This document shows positions 48,683 to 60,763 of a stretch of 64,000 nt of DNA, piece after piece. The translations under genes were made by a program, and so were the position numbers. Source of the stretch: Spisula solida. Lineage: Eukaryota > Mollusca > Bivalvia > Venerida > Mactridae. Below the pieces are notes generated by a model that was given only the letters and a program-made list of their open reading frames with translations, did not search any database and was not told the DNA's origin. The first letter of the stretch is position 1. Every line of letters starts with the position of its first letter. The stretch covers positions 30,320,222 to 30,384,221 of the forward strand of contig OX365952.1 in the NCBI GenBank assembly GCA_947247005.1, read 5' to 3'.

Positions 48683-48984
48683 GTATTGTGCTTATGTTAT
48701 TCTGATACATTTATATGTGCTTTCAGTGATTTCGTGAACACGCATTTATTTTACTCCTTTTATTGTGTTATGTCGTGTCATAATCATGATTCCACAAAGC
48801 CACGATTGTATAGCATCACAATTTACACCAAGTCTACTGATATAATGTACATGGCGTATTTAACGAAAATGTTAATTGATAAAATACGTATAAATCAATT
48901 TCTTGAATTTTTATTTTTGTATTCTTGAGGGCCTTACGGCAGATTGACAAATATGTCAAGTATGTTCCCTCTATAAATAAAGTA

Positions 48985-49390
48985 TTTCTTATCAAAGTAC
49001 GGTCACAAAGTGACAAGGTGATATTTTGTGATCGGTCTTCGTCCATCCGTCATACACAATTGCTTGTGAGACAGTGGAGGTCACTATGTTGACCAAGTCT
49101 TCATGAAACTTGGTAACAATGATCTTCTCTAAACAATCTAGGTCAATTATGATATTGGGTCATATTGGGTCAAAAACAAGGTCACGATATCAAGTCATAG
49201 TGAAACTGTGTGTACGCATGGTATAACGGATGCACTTTCGCGGGATCTTCGTAAAAGTTGGTCAGAATGTTTGTCTAGATGAAATGTAGGTGAGGAGTTT
49301 GAATGTAGGTCATCTGGGGTCAAAAGCTAGGTAGCTCGCCGGTTGTTCTTGTATAACTTACATTCGGTGACTCAGATGAGCGACATGTTG
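48985..49390. mobile_element. Dispersed mollusc-type repeat
   Basis: Starts near AAGTACGGTCACAAAGTGAC. Contains GACCAAGTCTTCATGAAACT and GGGTCAAAAACAAGGTCACG and ends near GGTGACTCAGATGAGCGAC. The word use resembles the GGTGAGCGAC-ended repeats common in lophotrochozoan genomes. Non-coding. Confidence 0.5.
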
Positions 49391-50603
49391 TAAATATTCC
49401 ACATATATTAATACAAAACAAGTGGTTAGAACATAGTTCAGTATATTTTGATAATGATTGTTAAATTATATTTTCATTCCAATACTCGTATATAAACATG
49501 AATTTGTTATGTATTGTATTAACATTACTCGGAATAAAATAAAACTTGTGTTCATCTAGTTTTAGTTTTGTATAGTGTGGTTACTTTAGTTTGTGACACA
49601 TTTTGAAGAATTTTACTTTTCTGTCTTGCACTTTTTATATATAATAATTGAAATATGATACCGATTTATTACTAGTAGTCGACACTTAACACACTATGAA
49701 ACTTTTTACATACGTATGTAGGGACATGTATACATTCCATAAACAGAGAACATGTTTTAATATTTACCAGACAAAAAAAAAGAACTTCAATAACTACATC
49801 AAATTTCCAATTCATTTTTGCTGATAAAGAGAAACATCCCTTATTACTGAGCATAACTTAACCGTAACGGAATCATCAATGAATGTATCTTGGAAACTGT
49901 CAACGGTAGAGATGTAATCCATGTTTTCTTCTGTTTTTTGGCAGATTGAGGAGAACACACGAGAAACATTCATGTGCTTGATGGCAAGTGTGGGCTTCCG
50001 TTTACAGTATTTCCATTATCAATCTCATTTAAATCAAATCCATATAACGCTTCACTACTTTACACTGATATATAAATGTTAGGGCCTGATTTTAATGAGA
50101 TTGTTCCATTATTGTTAAATTATTCTCGGTTGCAAAGGGTGTTTCTGTTCGCCAGAGAAATATAGTGAAAAATAATGTGTAGTGCGTTATAATGCGCCGG
50201 CCCCACTGCTCAGTGATGTACTCCCGATACGATGGAAATTATGGGTCGTAAGCTCAGCAAGAATAACTACATCAAACATATTGCTTTTCTTTAACGAAGT
50301 TGTCTCCCTTCTGCTGTTTCGTTATACTCGGGGAATATCATGATACTATTTGTACTTTATAATGAGAATTGTACAAACCTGTCTACATTCAATACTTGAT
50401 TCTTTTTATTGTTCGTTTCAAAGCGCGTGCTCTGGAAAGGAAACAAACCTGCCTTGTATGAATGCTCATTTAAGAAATAGGAATTGTTTTGAACGAATGG
50501 ACAAAATAATAGGACACGAAGCTTTGTTGACTTACAAGTAACCAAATGACTAAGAGATGAAAACGGGTTTCCGAACGAATAATCAGCTACATTATGACTA
50601 GTC

Positions 50604-51525
50604 AAACAAGAGGATCATTGATCCTGGGGCGCTCACCTGCTAAACATGGCCAACCTTTCTACTTGACCTTAAGGCCATCAAGATGAACATATTGACTAAA
50701 TTTGACGAAGGTTAAAGCCGAACTGAGGCCTCCAGAGTGTTAAAAAGGTTTTGCTATTATTTGACATATTGACCTAGTTTTTTACCCACATGACACAACT
50801 TCAAACGTGACCTTAAAGTCATCAAGTTAGACATTTTGACCAAAGTTGATCAAGATTAAAGCCAAAATATGGCCTCAAGAGTGTTAATTAGGTTTTTCTA
50901 TTATTTGACCCTTTGACCTAGTTTTTGACCCCCCATGACCCAAGTTCAAACTTGACGTGGATGTCATTGAGATACAACTACTGACCAAGTTTCATGAAAA
51001 ATGTGGCCGCCAGAGTGTTAACAAGGTTTTCCTATTATTTAACCTTTTGACCTAGTTTTTGACCCCACATGACCCAACTTCGAACTTGACCTTAAGGTCA
51101 CCAAGATAAACATTTTGACCTAACTTCATGAAGATTAAAGCAAAAATGTGGCCTCCAAAGTGTTAACAAGGTTTTCCTATTATTTGACCTTATGACCCAC
51201 ATGAACCAACTTCGAACTTGACCTAGATTTCATAGAGATACAACTACTGACCAAGTTTGGTGAAGATCAAAGCAAGAATGTGACCTCCAAAGTGTTAACA
51301 AGGTTTTTCTATTATTTGACCTTTAACCTAGTTTTTGACCCCAAATGACCCAACTTCGAACTTGACCTAGATTTTATAGAAATAAACTACTGACCAAGTT
51401 TGGTGAAGATCAAAGCAAAATTGAAAGTGCTAGAGTGTTAACGGTGAATTGTCTAACAGACGGACGACGGACAAAAAACAACCACAAAAGCTCACCTTGC
51501 CACTTTGTGGCAGGTGAGCTAATAA
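50604..51525. mobile_element. Dispersed element with TTTGACCTAG subrepeats
   Basis: Begins around GGATCATTGATCCTGGGGCG followed by CTCACCTG and ends ..AGCTCACCTTGCCACTTTGT then GGCAGGTGAGCT, a short terminal hairpin. Between lie five to six units of about 150-180 bp with TTTGACCTAGTTTTTGACCC and ACCCAACTTCGAACTTGACC. This pattern resembles high-copy repeats known from bivalve genomes (recall, not a search). No coding. Confidence 0.65.
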
Positions 51526-51559
51526 AACAGGTACCCTAAAGACTAGCAAGTAATAATGT

Positions 51560-52060
51560 GAACAGTCAATTTAATCAGGTTTCCCACAGACTAACAAGGA
51601 ACAATGTGGCCAGCAAATTTAAACAGGTTTCCCAACGACTAACAGGTAACTATTTGACCAGCCGTTTAAATCAGGTTACTCAACTAGTAACTATGTGACC
51701 AGCCAATTAAAACAGGTTTCCCAACGACTTACAAATAACAACGTGATCAGCCAGTGAAAACAGGTTTCTCAACGGCTAACATATAACAATGTGACCAGCC
51801 AATGAAAGCAGGTTTCTCAACGGCTAACATGTAACAATGTGACCAGTCAATGAAAACAGGTTTCTCAACGGCTAACATGTAACAATGTGACCAGCCAATT
51901 AAAACAGGTTTCTCAACGACTAACAAGTAGCAATGTGACCAGCCAATGAAAACAGATTTCCGATCGACTAACATGTAACTATGTGACCAGCCGTTTAAAA
52001 AGGGGTTTCTCAACTAGTAACTATGTGACCAGCCAATTAAAACCAGTCAGTACCCAACGA
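51560..52060. repeat. 48-bp minisatellite, about 10 units
   Basis: The unit is close to AACAATGTGACCAGCCAATG, AAAACAGGTTTCTCAACGGC and TAACATGT. It is best preserved at 51740-51960 and degenerate at the edges. The 16-residue minus-strand repeat (WSHCYMLAVEKPVFIG) is a consequence of the 48-bp unit. Confidence 0.9.
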
Positions 52061-52223
52061 CTAACAAATAGTCTTGATATAGTTCTGGAGTTATCATATG
52101 CACAATAATATCATCAGTGTGACCTAACAAATACTTTAAAATATTCATGTTTTGGAACTGTTGTAAATATCTACAACAAGCAATGATTCTATCCCTTCGT
52201 GATACTCGTAAAGATACTATTAA

Positions 52224-53055
52224 GGAGGTACGCGCACCTTTGATCTAACGATCGAATTTTCCTTGAAACATCTTAAAATGACAGAACAGTCTTCTAGAAC
52301 AACATTGAAATCATAAAAATGATATGTCACCAAGCTCGTTTTTGACATACATGGCTTTCTAATGACCTACCATTGTATTTTGTTCATTTTATCTATTTCC
52401 TGCATTTATGGCACCATTCTGTTCTTTTTAAGATAATTACTATATGAAATCACTTTAAAGCAATGCATGATATTTTGTGTGTTCAATGGTCATTCCTATT
52501 GACATTAGTCACAATTCCGGCTGCTTGGTGAACAAATTCAGTATTTGAACATGAAAAATAGTTACCCCACCCACTTGCAAAAAAGTGTGATTTTCAAACG
52601 ATTTCAAATGAACGTCAAAAAATACCTAACGATGGAAAATGATTTAGAATTGGCCTAAGTTAAGTTTCAAATAGAACACCAGTTTAGTCAAATAAAAAAT
52701 AGGGGTCACCAGCCTTTTTTGGGAGCTGTGCATAAAAAAGTACTAATTATGAATAAATTTGCATAAAATAAACCTAAATGCATATTGTAATGAAATAAAT
52801 TTTTATTAAAAATATTTCAAAGTGTGGCTACCTCTTTTATCTAAACCATGCACTACATATTATATATAAGCATATGCATTTGAAAAATTGTAGGGACTTA
52901 TTCTGAACCCATATTATTCCCAATTTTGCCGTTCCCCACCCACTTTTCATACATGCAAAAAATAAAAACGTTAAAAATATCGAATTTGTGCAATAAAATT
53001 ATCATTGAAACTATTTTGAAATTTTGCGCATGCGCACAAGGCAGCTCATACCTCC
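52224..53055. mobile_element. TTAA-flanked non-autonomous DNA transposon
   Basis: TTAA stands at 52220-52223 and 53056-53059. Inside it the ends are GGAGGTACGCGCAC and the complement of GGAGGTATGAGCTG. TTAA targets are typical of piggyBac and Kolobok. The 832-bp interior is AT-rich with no transposase. A TTAAGGAGGTTCG at 58337 looks like a detached end of the same family. Confidence 0.6.
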
Positions 53056-53089
53056 TTAAGTCAGACAGGGTAGGCAGCACTCAACCTAA

Positions 53090-53730
53090 CCAACCGAGCA
53101 CAGAAAACATTAAAAACATACAAGGCACAATGCCCAACTGAACCAACATAAAACTACATACAAGGCACAATGCCCAACTAAACAAGTAAATATCCACCCA
53201 AGTCAAAGCTTGCGAAAAGTAGTAGGAAATAGTTTCAGCAATCAAAAAGCTGAATGCCCTAGCTGAATGACCCAGTTTCCACAGTAAAACGACTATAATG
53301 CCTAGTTTTAGTTGTCGGATATCCTAAAGAGAAGAAGTGCCCAACACACTGCCGAACAAGGAAATAATCCGCCCTTGTCCCAGCTGTTAAAAAGCAGAAT
53401 CGAACAGTTTCAGCAAACAGAAGACTGAATGCAAACGCTGAACGACCTAGTTATCGCAGTAAAACTGTCCGACAAAGTTAAATAACAGTATTTAAACACT
53501 GAATGGCATGGTTTCAGCTGAATGACCTAGTTTCAGCAATAAAAAGCCCCAGCCGGATGGCATAGTTTAAATAAGTTAAATGTCTTAGTTGAATAACCCG
53601 GCCTCAACAAGTCGAGCGTAACCAAGAACGACCTAAGCTCCAATAAGCTAAACGCCCGCAGCCGAATGACACACTTTAAACAATTAACATGTCCTAGTGA
53701 ATAACCACGCTACATGACTACTGTGGACGA
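53090..53730. repeat. Degenerate tandem-like region
   Basis: Recurring loose words: ACATACAAGGCACAATGCCC twice (about 53117 and 53157), and many forms of GAATGACCTAGTTTCAGCA and AGCTGAATG. Probably an old eroded minisatellite. No gene. Confidence 0.45.
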
Positions 53731-54591
53731 TAGGGCACAAGGAATTGAAAAAAAACAACATCAAAAGACTACTTTCATTACTCCATGAACGAACCGTATA
53801 GGTTACGAATCGCACGAACGAAACAGATAAGAGGGCAACCAGCAAAAGCGAATTAAATAACTCATAGCTCCACAGAACTTTAGGCCCTGATCATGTTTTA
53901 CTAGATTGCGGTTATTTACACTATCAAACACTTTATAGTATACAGTGAATTCAATTTCAGGGTTCCAGGTATTGCAAGCTATTTTTGTTGACCATCTGCA
54001 TTAATTTTGCATGTCAGTTGATATAAGAATGTCATTTAAGTAAGGGAGTTTGGCTATTCAAGGGCCACTCGCCATTTGTTGGAAACTGCCAATTCAGTAT
54101 GTAACTTTCGAAACAACGCAAAATCATTTGATGATTTCATGCGTTTCAGCCATTCCGATCGTTAGTCTTCTAGTGCAGCCCGTTTGCATAATTCATTCCA
54201 GGTCTTCTTTTTTAGAAATGAAAAGTTAGTTACGAATTGTTGTAGGTTGCACTTGTAAATAGCGGTTGCACTTGTAAATAATTTGAATCACATCAATTAT
54301 GTATTCTTTGTTATTGTGGGACGATTTATTCAAGCATTGGCAAAGTATATGGACAAAGAGCTTAAAACACACATCATGTGGGGCCATACAACACGTGGTG
54401 CCGAAAAACAACACTTTTCAAGTATCTATATACGCCTGTATACTGTACATAGTGAACCAAAGTATACCGATAGCAATGTCAGATCTAGTTAAAAATGGTA
54501 TACTAGGTCGGGCATATTGTTGTTTGCTGTTGACGGTTTAACCCGATGAATGTCCAATCGAGTGATGAGTACCCAACAGAGATAAATACTA

Positions 54592-54867
54592 ATGACGGGC
54601 GAGCAATGTTGTTATATTTCGATTGAAACTTCGCAAAATGGCAATTGCATTAAACGTTTCCTCAGCCGTCTCTGTCGTTCACGTCATCATCACAAAATTT
54701 CATCTGCGGTAAAACGTCATCATTTTTGCGCCTACCAGTGTATCTTTGGAAGGGTCAAACGTCGGTTCAAGAGCACGGACAGAGTTGCAACGTTACAGAA
54801 TGTAAAGACAGGGGAAGCCAACAATCTACTCACTAATCCCCATACTAATACACATAGTGTCTATTAA
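54592..54867 (+). CDS. Hypothetical ORF, basic, 91 codons
   Basis: ATG frame with a His/Arg-rich centre (CRSRHHHKISSAVKRHH) and TAA before a run of attaatta. Higher GC than its flanks. No domain is recognised and no splice support is seen; two other open frames precede it at 54283-54541. It could be chance or a fragment of an unannotated gene. Confidence 0.15.
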   Translation: MTGEQCCYISIETSQNGNCIKRFLSRLCRSRHHHKISSAVKRHHFCAYQCIFGRVKRRFKSTDRVATLQNVKTGEANNLLTNPHTNTHSVY

Positions 54868-55257
54868 TTAATTAATTACACAATGCCGAGTAGACAAGAT
54901 AATTTTTATGTTCGAAGGTTTTTTCCGCTTTTTGTGATTATCCAAATATCAAAGTACTAACCACAGTATAAATTGAACATCAGAACAAAACCAAATATAA
55001 CAGGATTCGTTTTTTGAACTTTTTTCAAATACATTTTCAAGACACGTGTCAACTTTAAACAGAAGATTCATTCTTTTTCATACTTCGGATACAAATTCGA
55101 CTTAATTTTGAGCAGATTATATTTTTACATCTTCGAGTGGTACCGTACAACCATTCCATAACATGTGTAAGCTGAACATGAGTACTATCCGTGGAACTTA
55201 ATATCTTTGTGCATATTTTGCGTTCTTAGCCAAACTTTACGTCACATACCTTGTGGT

Positions 55258-55263
55258 ATGTTC
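55258..55263. repeat. Target site duplication ATGTTC (left)
   Basis: ATGTTC directly precedes the TACGG end of the palindromic element and is repeated exactly at 56403-56408 after the CCGTA end. It defines the element borders. Confidence 0.8.
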
Positions 55264-56402
55264 TACGGAATCCTGTTAGTGCCATTTTAAATATTGTGTA
55301 TCGCCCTCCAAGGGCGAGACACGACAATTGCGCGAGGCAAGAAACGAGACACGAGAATTAGACGCGATATTTAAAACGAGACACGAGAATTGCGCGAGGC
55401 CCGAAACGAGACACGATAATTAAAAATTGAATTCTCGCGTTTTTAATCTCACCCTAGACCCACAACTTTTACAAGTTATTATCTAATATCGTGTAATTCT
55501 CGTGCTTCGTTTCAAATATCGCCTCTTTATCTTGGAAGTCGAGACACGAGAATGAAACGAGACACGATAATTCAATGCGAGGCACGAGAATCCAACGCGA
55601 GACACGACAATGCTATCGTGCAAATATCGCGCAATTCTCTTTCCTCGCGTTTCTATTTGGTCCGCGAGACACGAGAATTAAAGCGAGACACGAGAATTGA
55701 AGGCGAGGCACGATAATGCTATCGGACAAATATCGCGCAATTCTCATGTCTCGCCCCGGTACACGACAATGGTATCGCGCAATTCTCGTGTCTCGCCGCG
55801 ATACACGACAATGCTATCGCGCAATTCTCGTGTCTCGCCGCGGTACACGACAATGCTATCGCGCAATTCTTGTGTCTCGACGCGATACACGACAATGCTA
55901 TCGCGCAATTCTCGTGTCTCGCGGCGATACACGACAATGCTATCGCGCAATTCTCGTGTCTCGACGCGATACACGACAATGCTATCGACGAGGAGAATTG
56001 CTATATCGACGCGATAGTACTGTCGTGTGTCGCGGCGAGATTCTCGTGCCTCGCGTTCAATTCTCGTGTCTCGTTTGAGTTCTCGTGTCTCGTGGACCTA
56101 ATAGAAATGCGAGGCAAGAGAGTTGCGCGATATTTGCACGATAGCATTGGAAGTCGAGACACGAGATTAAGACGCGATATTTAAACGAGTCGCGATAACC
56201 AACTGCGAGGCATGATACGATACGCGATAATTACACGGTATTAGATATTTTAACTTGCAAAAGTCGTGGGTCTAGGGCGAGATTAAAAACGCGAGAATTC
56301 AATTTTTAATTCTCGTGTCTCGTTTCTTGCCTCGCGCAATTGTCGTGTCTCGCCCTTGGGGGCGATACACGATATTTAAAATGGCACTAACAGGATTCCG
56401 TA
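55264..56402. mobile_element. Palindromic subrepeat-built element, copy 2
   Basis: Same TACGGAATCCTGTTAGTGCC inverted ends as the 31444 copy and a perfect 6-bp flanking duplication, ATGTTC, at 55258-55263 and 56403-56408. The 42-bp subrepeat occurs six times (ACACGACAATG at 55761, 55803, 55845, 55887, 55929, 55971). All open frames inside are by-products of this 42-bp (14-codon) periodicity. No unique insert and no transposase. The intact duplication and similar ends suggest fairly recent mobility. Confidence 0.85.
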
Positions 56403-56408
56403 ATGTTC
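56403..56408. repeat. Target site duplication ATGTTC (right)
   Basis: Exact partner of 55258-55263, immediately after GGATTCCGTA. Confidence 0.8.
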
Positions 56409-58680
56409 ACACTGTATACTATCGTACTAGTAGTTTGTCGTCGAGCTAGTATGCAGCGGACGATCACGTCGCTTTCATAGCGTTCAATAATGTATAGTAG
56501 AAGTAGTAATACCTCTACACCACTAGCGTTCATTCACCCCGGAATCAATAGTCGCTTGCGCAAAGAGTTCACGGGTTCACGACTCTTGAACCTACGTATA
56601 CCATTCAATGTTGTAGTTTAGTTTTTACAATATTATAGCCGGCAAATAAGTCATGCATACCAGTATTGCGTAGGTTTATGTATCGCATTTGTTGTTTAGC
56701 TATGTAACTTTTTTCGTAACCTGGCCATTGGGTTCATTAAGAAGTTCAAAGTTCGTATGTTCTTTTTTCTATTCACGTAAAATTATATCGTATTACGTAG
56801 GGTTCAAATGTGAATAGCCACTGGACTGTCGTGATCTAAACTATCACGTACAGCATCGATATAACGTACGGTGCCACCGCTAGAGTCATGGCCGCAACCA
56901 GGCAACTTTTAGAAACAATCGTTGATAGGTACATTAATTTGTTATAGTGCCACACACTAATATGAACATTTGCCGTCCACCAATCCTCACAAAACGGGAC
57001 TATTTAGCTACGAAACTTAGACAAACAGGCTATTTTATATGGCTTATTACTTTTCATTTCATTTTGCAGCGGTAAGAACGTCCGTCCCAAGGAGTATATA
57101 TTATTCAGCATGTGTAGTTGTGCAACTATGCTTTTTATTCGCTTGTTACATGTATTAGCATACTTCATGGCGTATGTCGCATTAAACTTGTAAAATCGTC
57201 AAACCGTTTATGAATATTTAGTGATCATGTGTAGTTACACACTTATATATTTTGATTCGAACCCGTGTCTAAGAGTCTGCAAATATTAAGGAAATGGGTT
57301 AGATATGTTCATCGGTTAAACTTGCTCCATACAGTTCATTTAAATAGCTATGTCTACAAACAATGCAATATCAAAACATGGATTGTTAGTTTTGAACATT
57401 TCAATGGGATAAAAAGGCAGTGAACATTAATAACTTATTCACTATGCCATATAGGTACTAAACAAACGAGTTATACATCGGGAGAAGCACTATCATGCGA
57501 TTTGTCTCGGGGGGGGGGGCTGCATCTTGATTATTGCTAGTTACCTTTACATTTACTTTTCAATGCATTAGAAACAGCTCCATGTCTGAGAGTAAACAAT
57601 AATTCGCATACAATTGTTTTGTTTTGGATAATTTTGAATAGTTTGGACTTTGGGCTCAATTTCCTTAATTTTAGAAGGAAGTAGTTTCCCTTGGTTACCG
57701 ATAACTTAAACTATTGCATGGGTACCTTTGTTTTTCAACTGATATTTTGAGTTGTCTTACACTAAGAAATGAAAAACATCACTCCGTAGGAAATAACTGT
57801 GGCAGTCAATCTTAAGGCTGCTCGTCACAGTGTCGTCTGTATATTTACTTCTAAGGCTATTCACGCAATAGCATGATCATATAAAATCGTGTAGTTTTGG
57901 AGTCAATAGGAAGTCAGGAGAGTAAAGGTAAGATAGAGTTCGGAACTGTAGGTTCATAGGAGATTATTACAGTGACAATCACGGTAACAGTTGATATATT
58001 CCTTTCCTTTAATAATTCAAACAGCATTAAGGTTTTTAGCCCCATGTTGTAACGGAAAAATATAAGAGGGGGGTCAACTAAAGGTCATAAAACATGTAGT
58101 AAATATATCCCAATTATGATTCAGGTAATAATTAGTACAAATCCCTGTGGATCGCTTGTAGAGTCAGTAGAAACCGATGTTAACTCGCGCAATATTTAAT
58201 AAATGTATTATGATAGGGGTGTATCAGTAATTATGGCCCGCTGTAGGCGCTGTTGCAAGTAGCGTTATTTTGTGAAAATAATGTGGTATGAAAATGACGG
58301 CAAGATGCTGACGAATCAATATGGTATGTAATTTGCCTTAAGGAGGTTCGAGGAATATTCAAAAGTTCAATAAAAGATGCACATGTCGCCTTAATTGGAG
58401 ACACTTTTCATTTGTTATTGACACATTTGAATCAGCGTCATCTACATACGTTCTGCTGTCATAAATTGACAACCCTATAACGGTGCGCAAAGACAAAGAG
58501 AAGTAAAAATAGGAAAGACAGAAGAATAGACACGGGCAAATATGATTGCAGGTAAAGTTTAAAAGACATAAAGTATTAGAAAGTTTTGCGCAGTTACTTT
58601 CGGCCATTAAGACAACACCAATCCAGCTTCGGTGAAAGACCCTGCTGACATAGCACCGGCCAATCATTAGGTTGTACTTT
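56409..58680. other. Gene-poor stretch
   Basis: No supported coding. A 9-G run near 57511 and a TTAAGGAGGTTCG at 58337 that resembles the ends of the 52224 element. Confidence 0.35.
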
Positions 58681-58689
58681 GTAACAATC

Positions 58690-59275
58690 CCCTTTAGAAT
58701 GTCAGGTTGGAGAGCTCATTCTTAAAGCATTAAGTGCTGGAAGGTTGTTCCACAAAGGGATATAACGAGAAAAGAAGCTGAAGACGAATACGTCAGAATG
58801 TAGAATAGGGCAGGAATGTGCTGTTGTGAGATGACATTAGTCTGATTTTGTTCGGTGTCAGATAGGGACCTGAATCAATCTCGACAAGGTTGTGTATGAT
58901 CTTGTAGAGCATGGTCAGTTGTATCGTCTGGCGGTATGATTCAAGGGTTTCCCATTTCAGGTCAGAAAGCATATCAGAGACACTGCATATGTTGTGGTAC
59001 CTGTTGGTAGCGAATCGTGCTGCTCTTCTCTGTAGCATTTCTACTACATGTATATGACTGAGGTTTTTGTGATGAGAGCTCCAAATAGTGCAGCAATATT
59101 CTAAGTTTGAACTGACAATATATGTGTCGGGGTTGGGTTTTGTTTCTTTTCTTGTATTTTAGGTTGCGTTTCAGGAAGCCTATAATGTTTGCCATTTTGT
59201 TGTTCTGTCTATATGTGTTTTCAAACCAAGGTCTGATTGCAGGTCCACTCAAAGTAGTTTGATTATTTTTCATCC
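58690..59275 (-). pseudogene. Non-LTR retrotransposon (LINE) reverse transcriptase tail
   Basis: Minus-strand frames give NKMANIIGFLKRNLK, then after a frameshift EMLQRRAARFATNRY, LSDLKWETLES and QLTMLYKIIHNLVEI, and after a stop IPLWNNLPALNALR. This is the C-terminal end of a Jockey/CR1-like LINE ORF2, where 'VQRRAARFV-N-Y' and 'LW--LP' are hallmarks. Only the terminal part is present, as expected of 5'-truncated insertions. Stops and at least one frameshift show that it is dead. Its 3' flank (58360-58690) may be the element's untranslated tail. Confidence 0.8.
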
Positions 59276-59280
59276 GCCAG

Positions 59281-60480
59281 TCATAGGCCTTTCAGGACGT
59301 AATTGGAACTCGTAAGACACTACAAGTCTGGCATATTTGAGGTCCCGCTTTTTAATCCCCATTATATATTGCATTGTAGTATCATATAATGGCTTTGATA
59401 CATGAAACATCGTAGTATTTCGTTACATGACGTTATGTTTATAACGATCGAAATTTGATACTTCTTATTTAAAAAATGGGATTGTTAAATGATAAACGAA
59501 CTTCAAGCAAACTAGCGGACATTGGCTTCTTTCTATATTGCCATTTGGCACATTGTGCCTTGTATTTGTGGTCTGTGTTGTTTTTATGTTTTCTGTGCTC
59601 AGATTCCAATGAACACAAGGTCATAGGCCTTCTTTAGACTAGGAGTGTTAGAATAGTGTAATATACTACCATCCTGCCACACCATAATAATACCTTTTAG
59701 ATAATATTTTTGTTTGTAAGATCTGAACAATCCTACGATTATATAATTATCTATACATACAATGTAAACAGTATGGACAAACTACGGGGCATGTGACGTA
59801 ATGTTAGGCTAACACCGCAAGACAAAATCTGTCAACTCAAAGTATGTTATTGTTTGACGGAATTTAACGAAACATCCTCGACGCTCAATCCGTGAATGAG
59901 TACTAACCTTGCCACCTAATATTTATGTGAAATAGGTCAGACTTTTTGCCCGAAACCAACTCAACTGCTATCCGAAAATCCAGGTCATTATGCTGATCGC
60001 CAAGAAAAGGGAGCTACACCTCCTTTGTTTTATCCAAAGTAGGCACTGTAACAGTAACTATCTAGTCTAGATCACCGGGCTCTGTCATATATACATACAT
60101 TAATACTGAAATACTAGTATGAGTACTGGGTATATAAAGTGTGGTGTCAAAGTGAGAACGTAAACCTAGTGCCTGTCTTTGACATACTATATATTTGGTT
60201 GTAACATACATTTTCTGTTTTCCATAACGCAACTTATCTTGCCGATTCAGCTATGTACGGAATTCAACCCAGACAAGTAGACCCAACGTGGTATATAAAT
60301 ACCGTAAAATACAATGTACGTTGCGATTATTTCTGAGGCTTGCAAGGGCGGGTTTAGGAGAAGAAAAATCTCAATATTTACGCCCCCAATAACAACAAAT
60401 CCTAAGTCGCCCATGTGCTAATATAGTGCTATACATTATTGTAGCAGCAGATAATCATTTCAACACAGTACATACTATCA
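59281..60480. other. Gene-free, AT-rich
   Basis: Nothing supported on either strand. Confidence 0.35.
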
Positions 60481-60483
60481 TAC

Positions 60484-60550
60484 AGACCGTGGTCCAGTGG
60501 TTAATATAGTAGCTTTGGAAGCCATGTTGAAGGTCCGAATTCCAACAGGA
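60484..60550 (+). repeat. Degenerate tRNA-like SINE head
   Basis: GTGGTCCAGTGGTTAATATAG resembles an A-box region and GGTCCGAATTCCAAC a worn B-box, about 45 bp apart. It lies just upstream of the 60563 frame. Confidence 0.4.
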
Positions 60551-60562
60551 TAATTTGGCCGG

Positions 60563-60763
60563 TTGACGAGTCATGAGCTAATTAATGATAGTTACCGTCA
60601 GCCTACCTCGTACATGGCAGGCATGAGTAGGGACTCCGAAATAAATTATCCCAGACAGTATGTGTCTCTTGATCCTTCAATTAGGGGTGACTCTAACAGT
60701 GTATCAATACGACGTGACTTTGGCTACAGTTACAAGAAGAAATTTGTAAACATTGGAAAATAA
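60563..60763 (+). CDS. Possible terminal exon or gene fragment (unrecognised)
   Basis: An open frame starts after an in-frame TAA at 60551 and ends with TAA at about 60763. It reads like protein (SRDSEINYPRQYVSLDPSIR, then RDFGYSYKKKFVNIGK). A plausible splice acceptor, gttaccgtcag, lies at about 60601, so the real coding part may be only the last 54 residues. AATAAA overlaps the stop. Its last 54 bp lie in the left arm of a large inverted repeat, and a degenerate tRNA-like SINE head is just upstream. No family recognised; it may be a fragment carried by repeats. Confidence 0.25.
   Translation: MTSHELINDSYRQPTSYMAGMSRDSEINYPRQYVSLDPSIRGDSNSVSIRRDFGYSYKKKFVNIGK

Noticed and set aside
55697..56184. 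Overlapping Arg/Ser-rich frames on both strands
   Set aside because: Created by the 42-bp subrepeat of the palindromic element.
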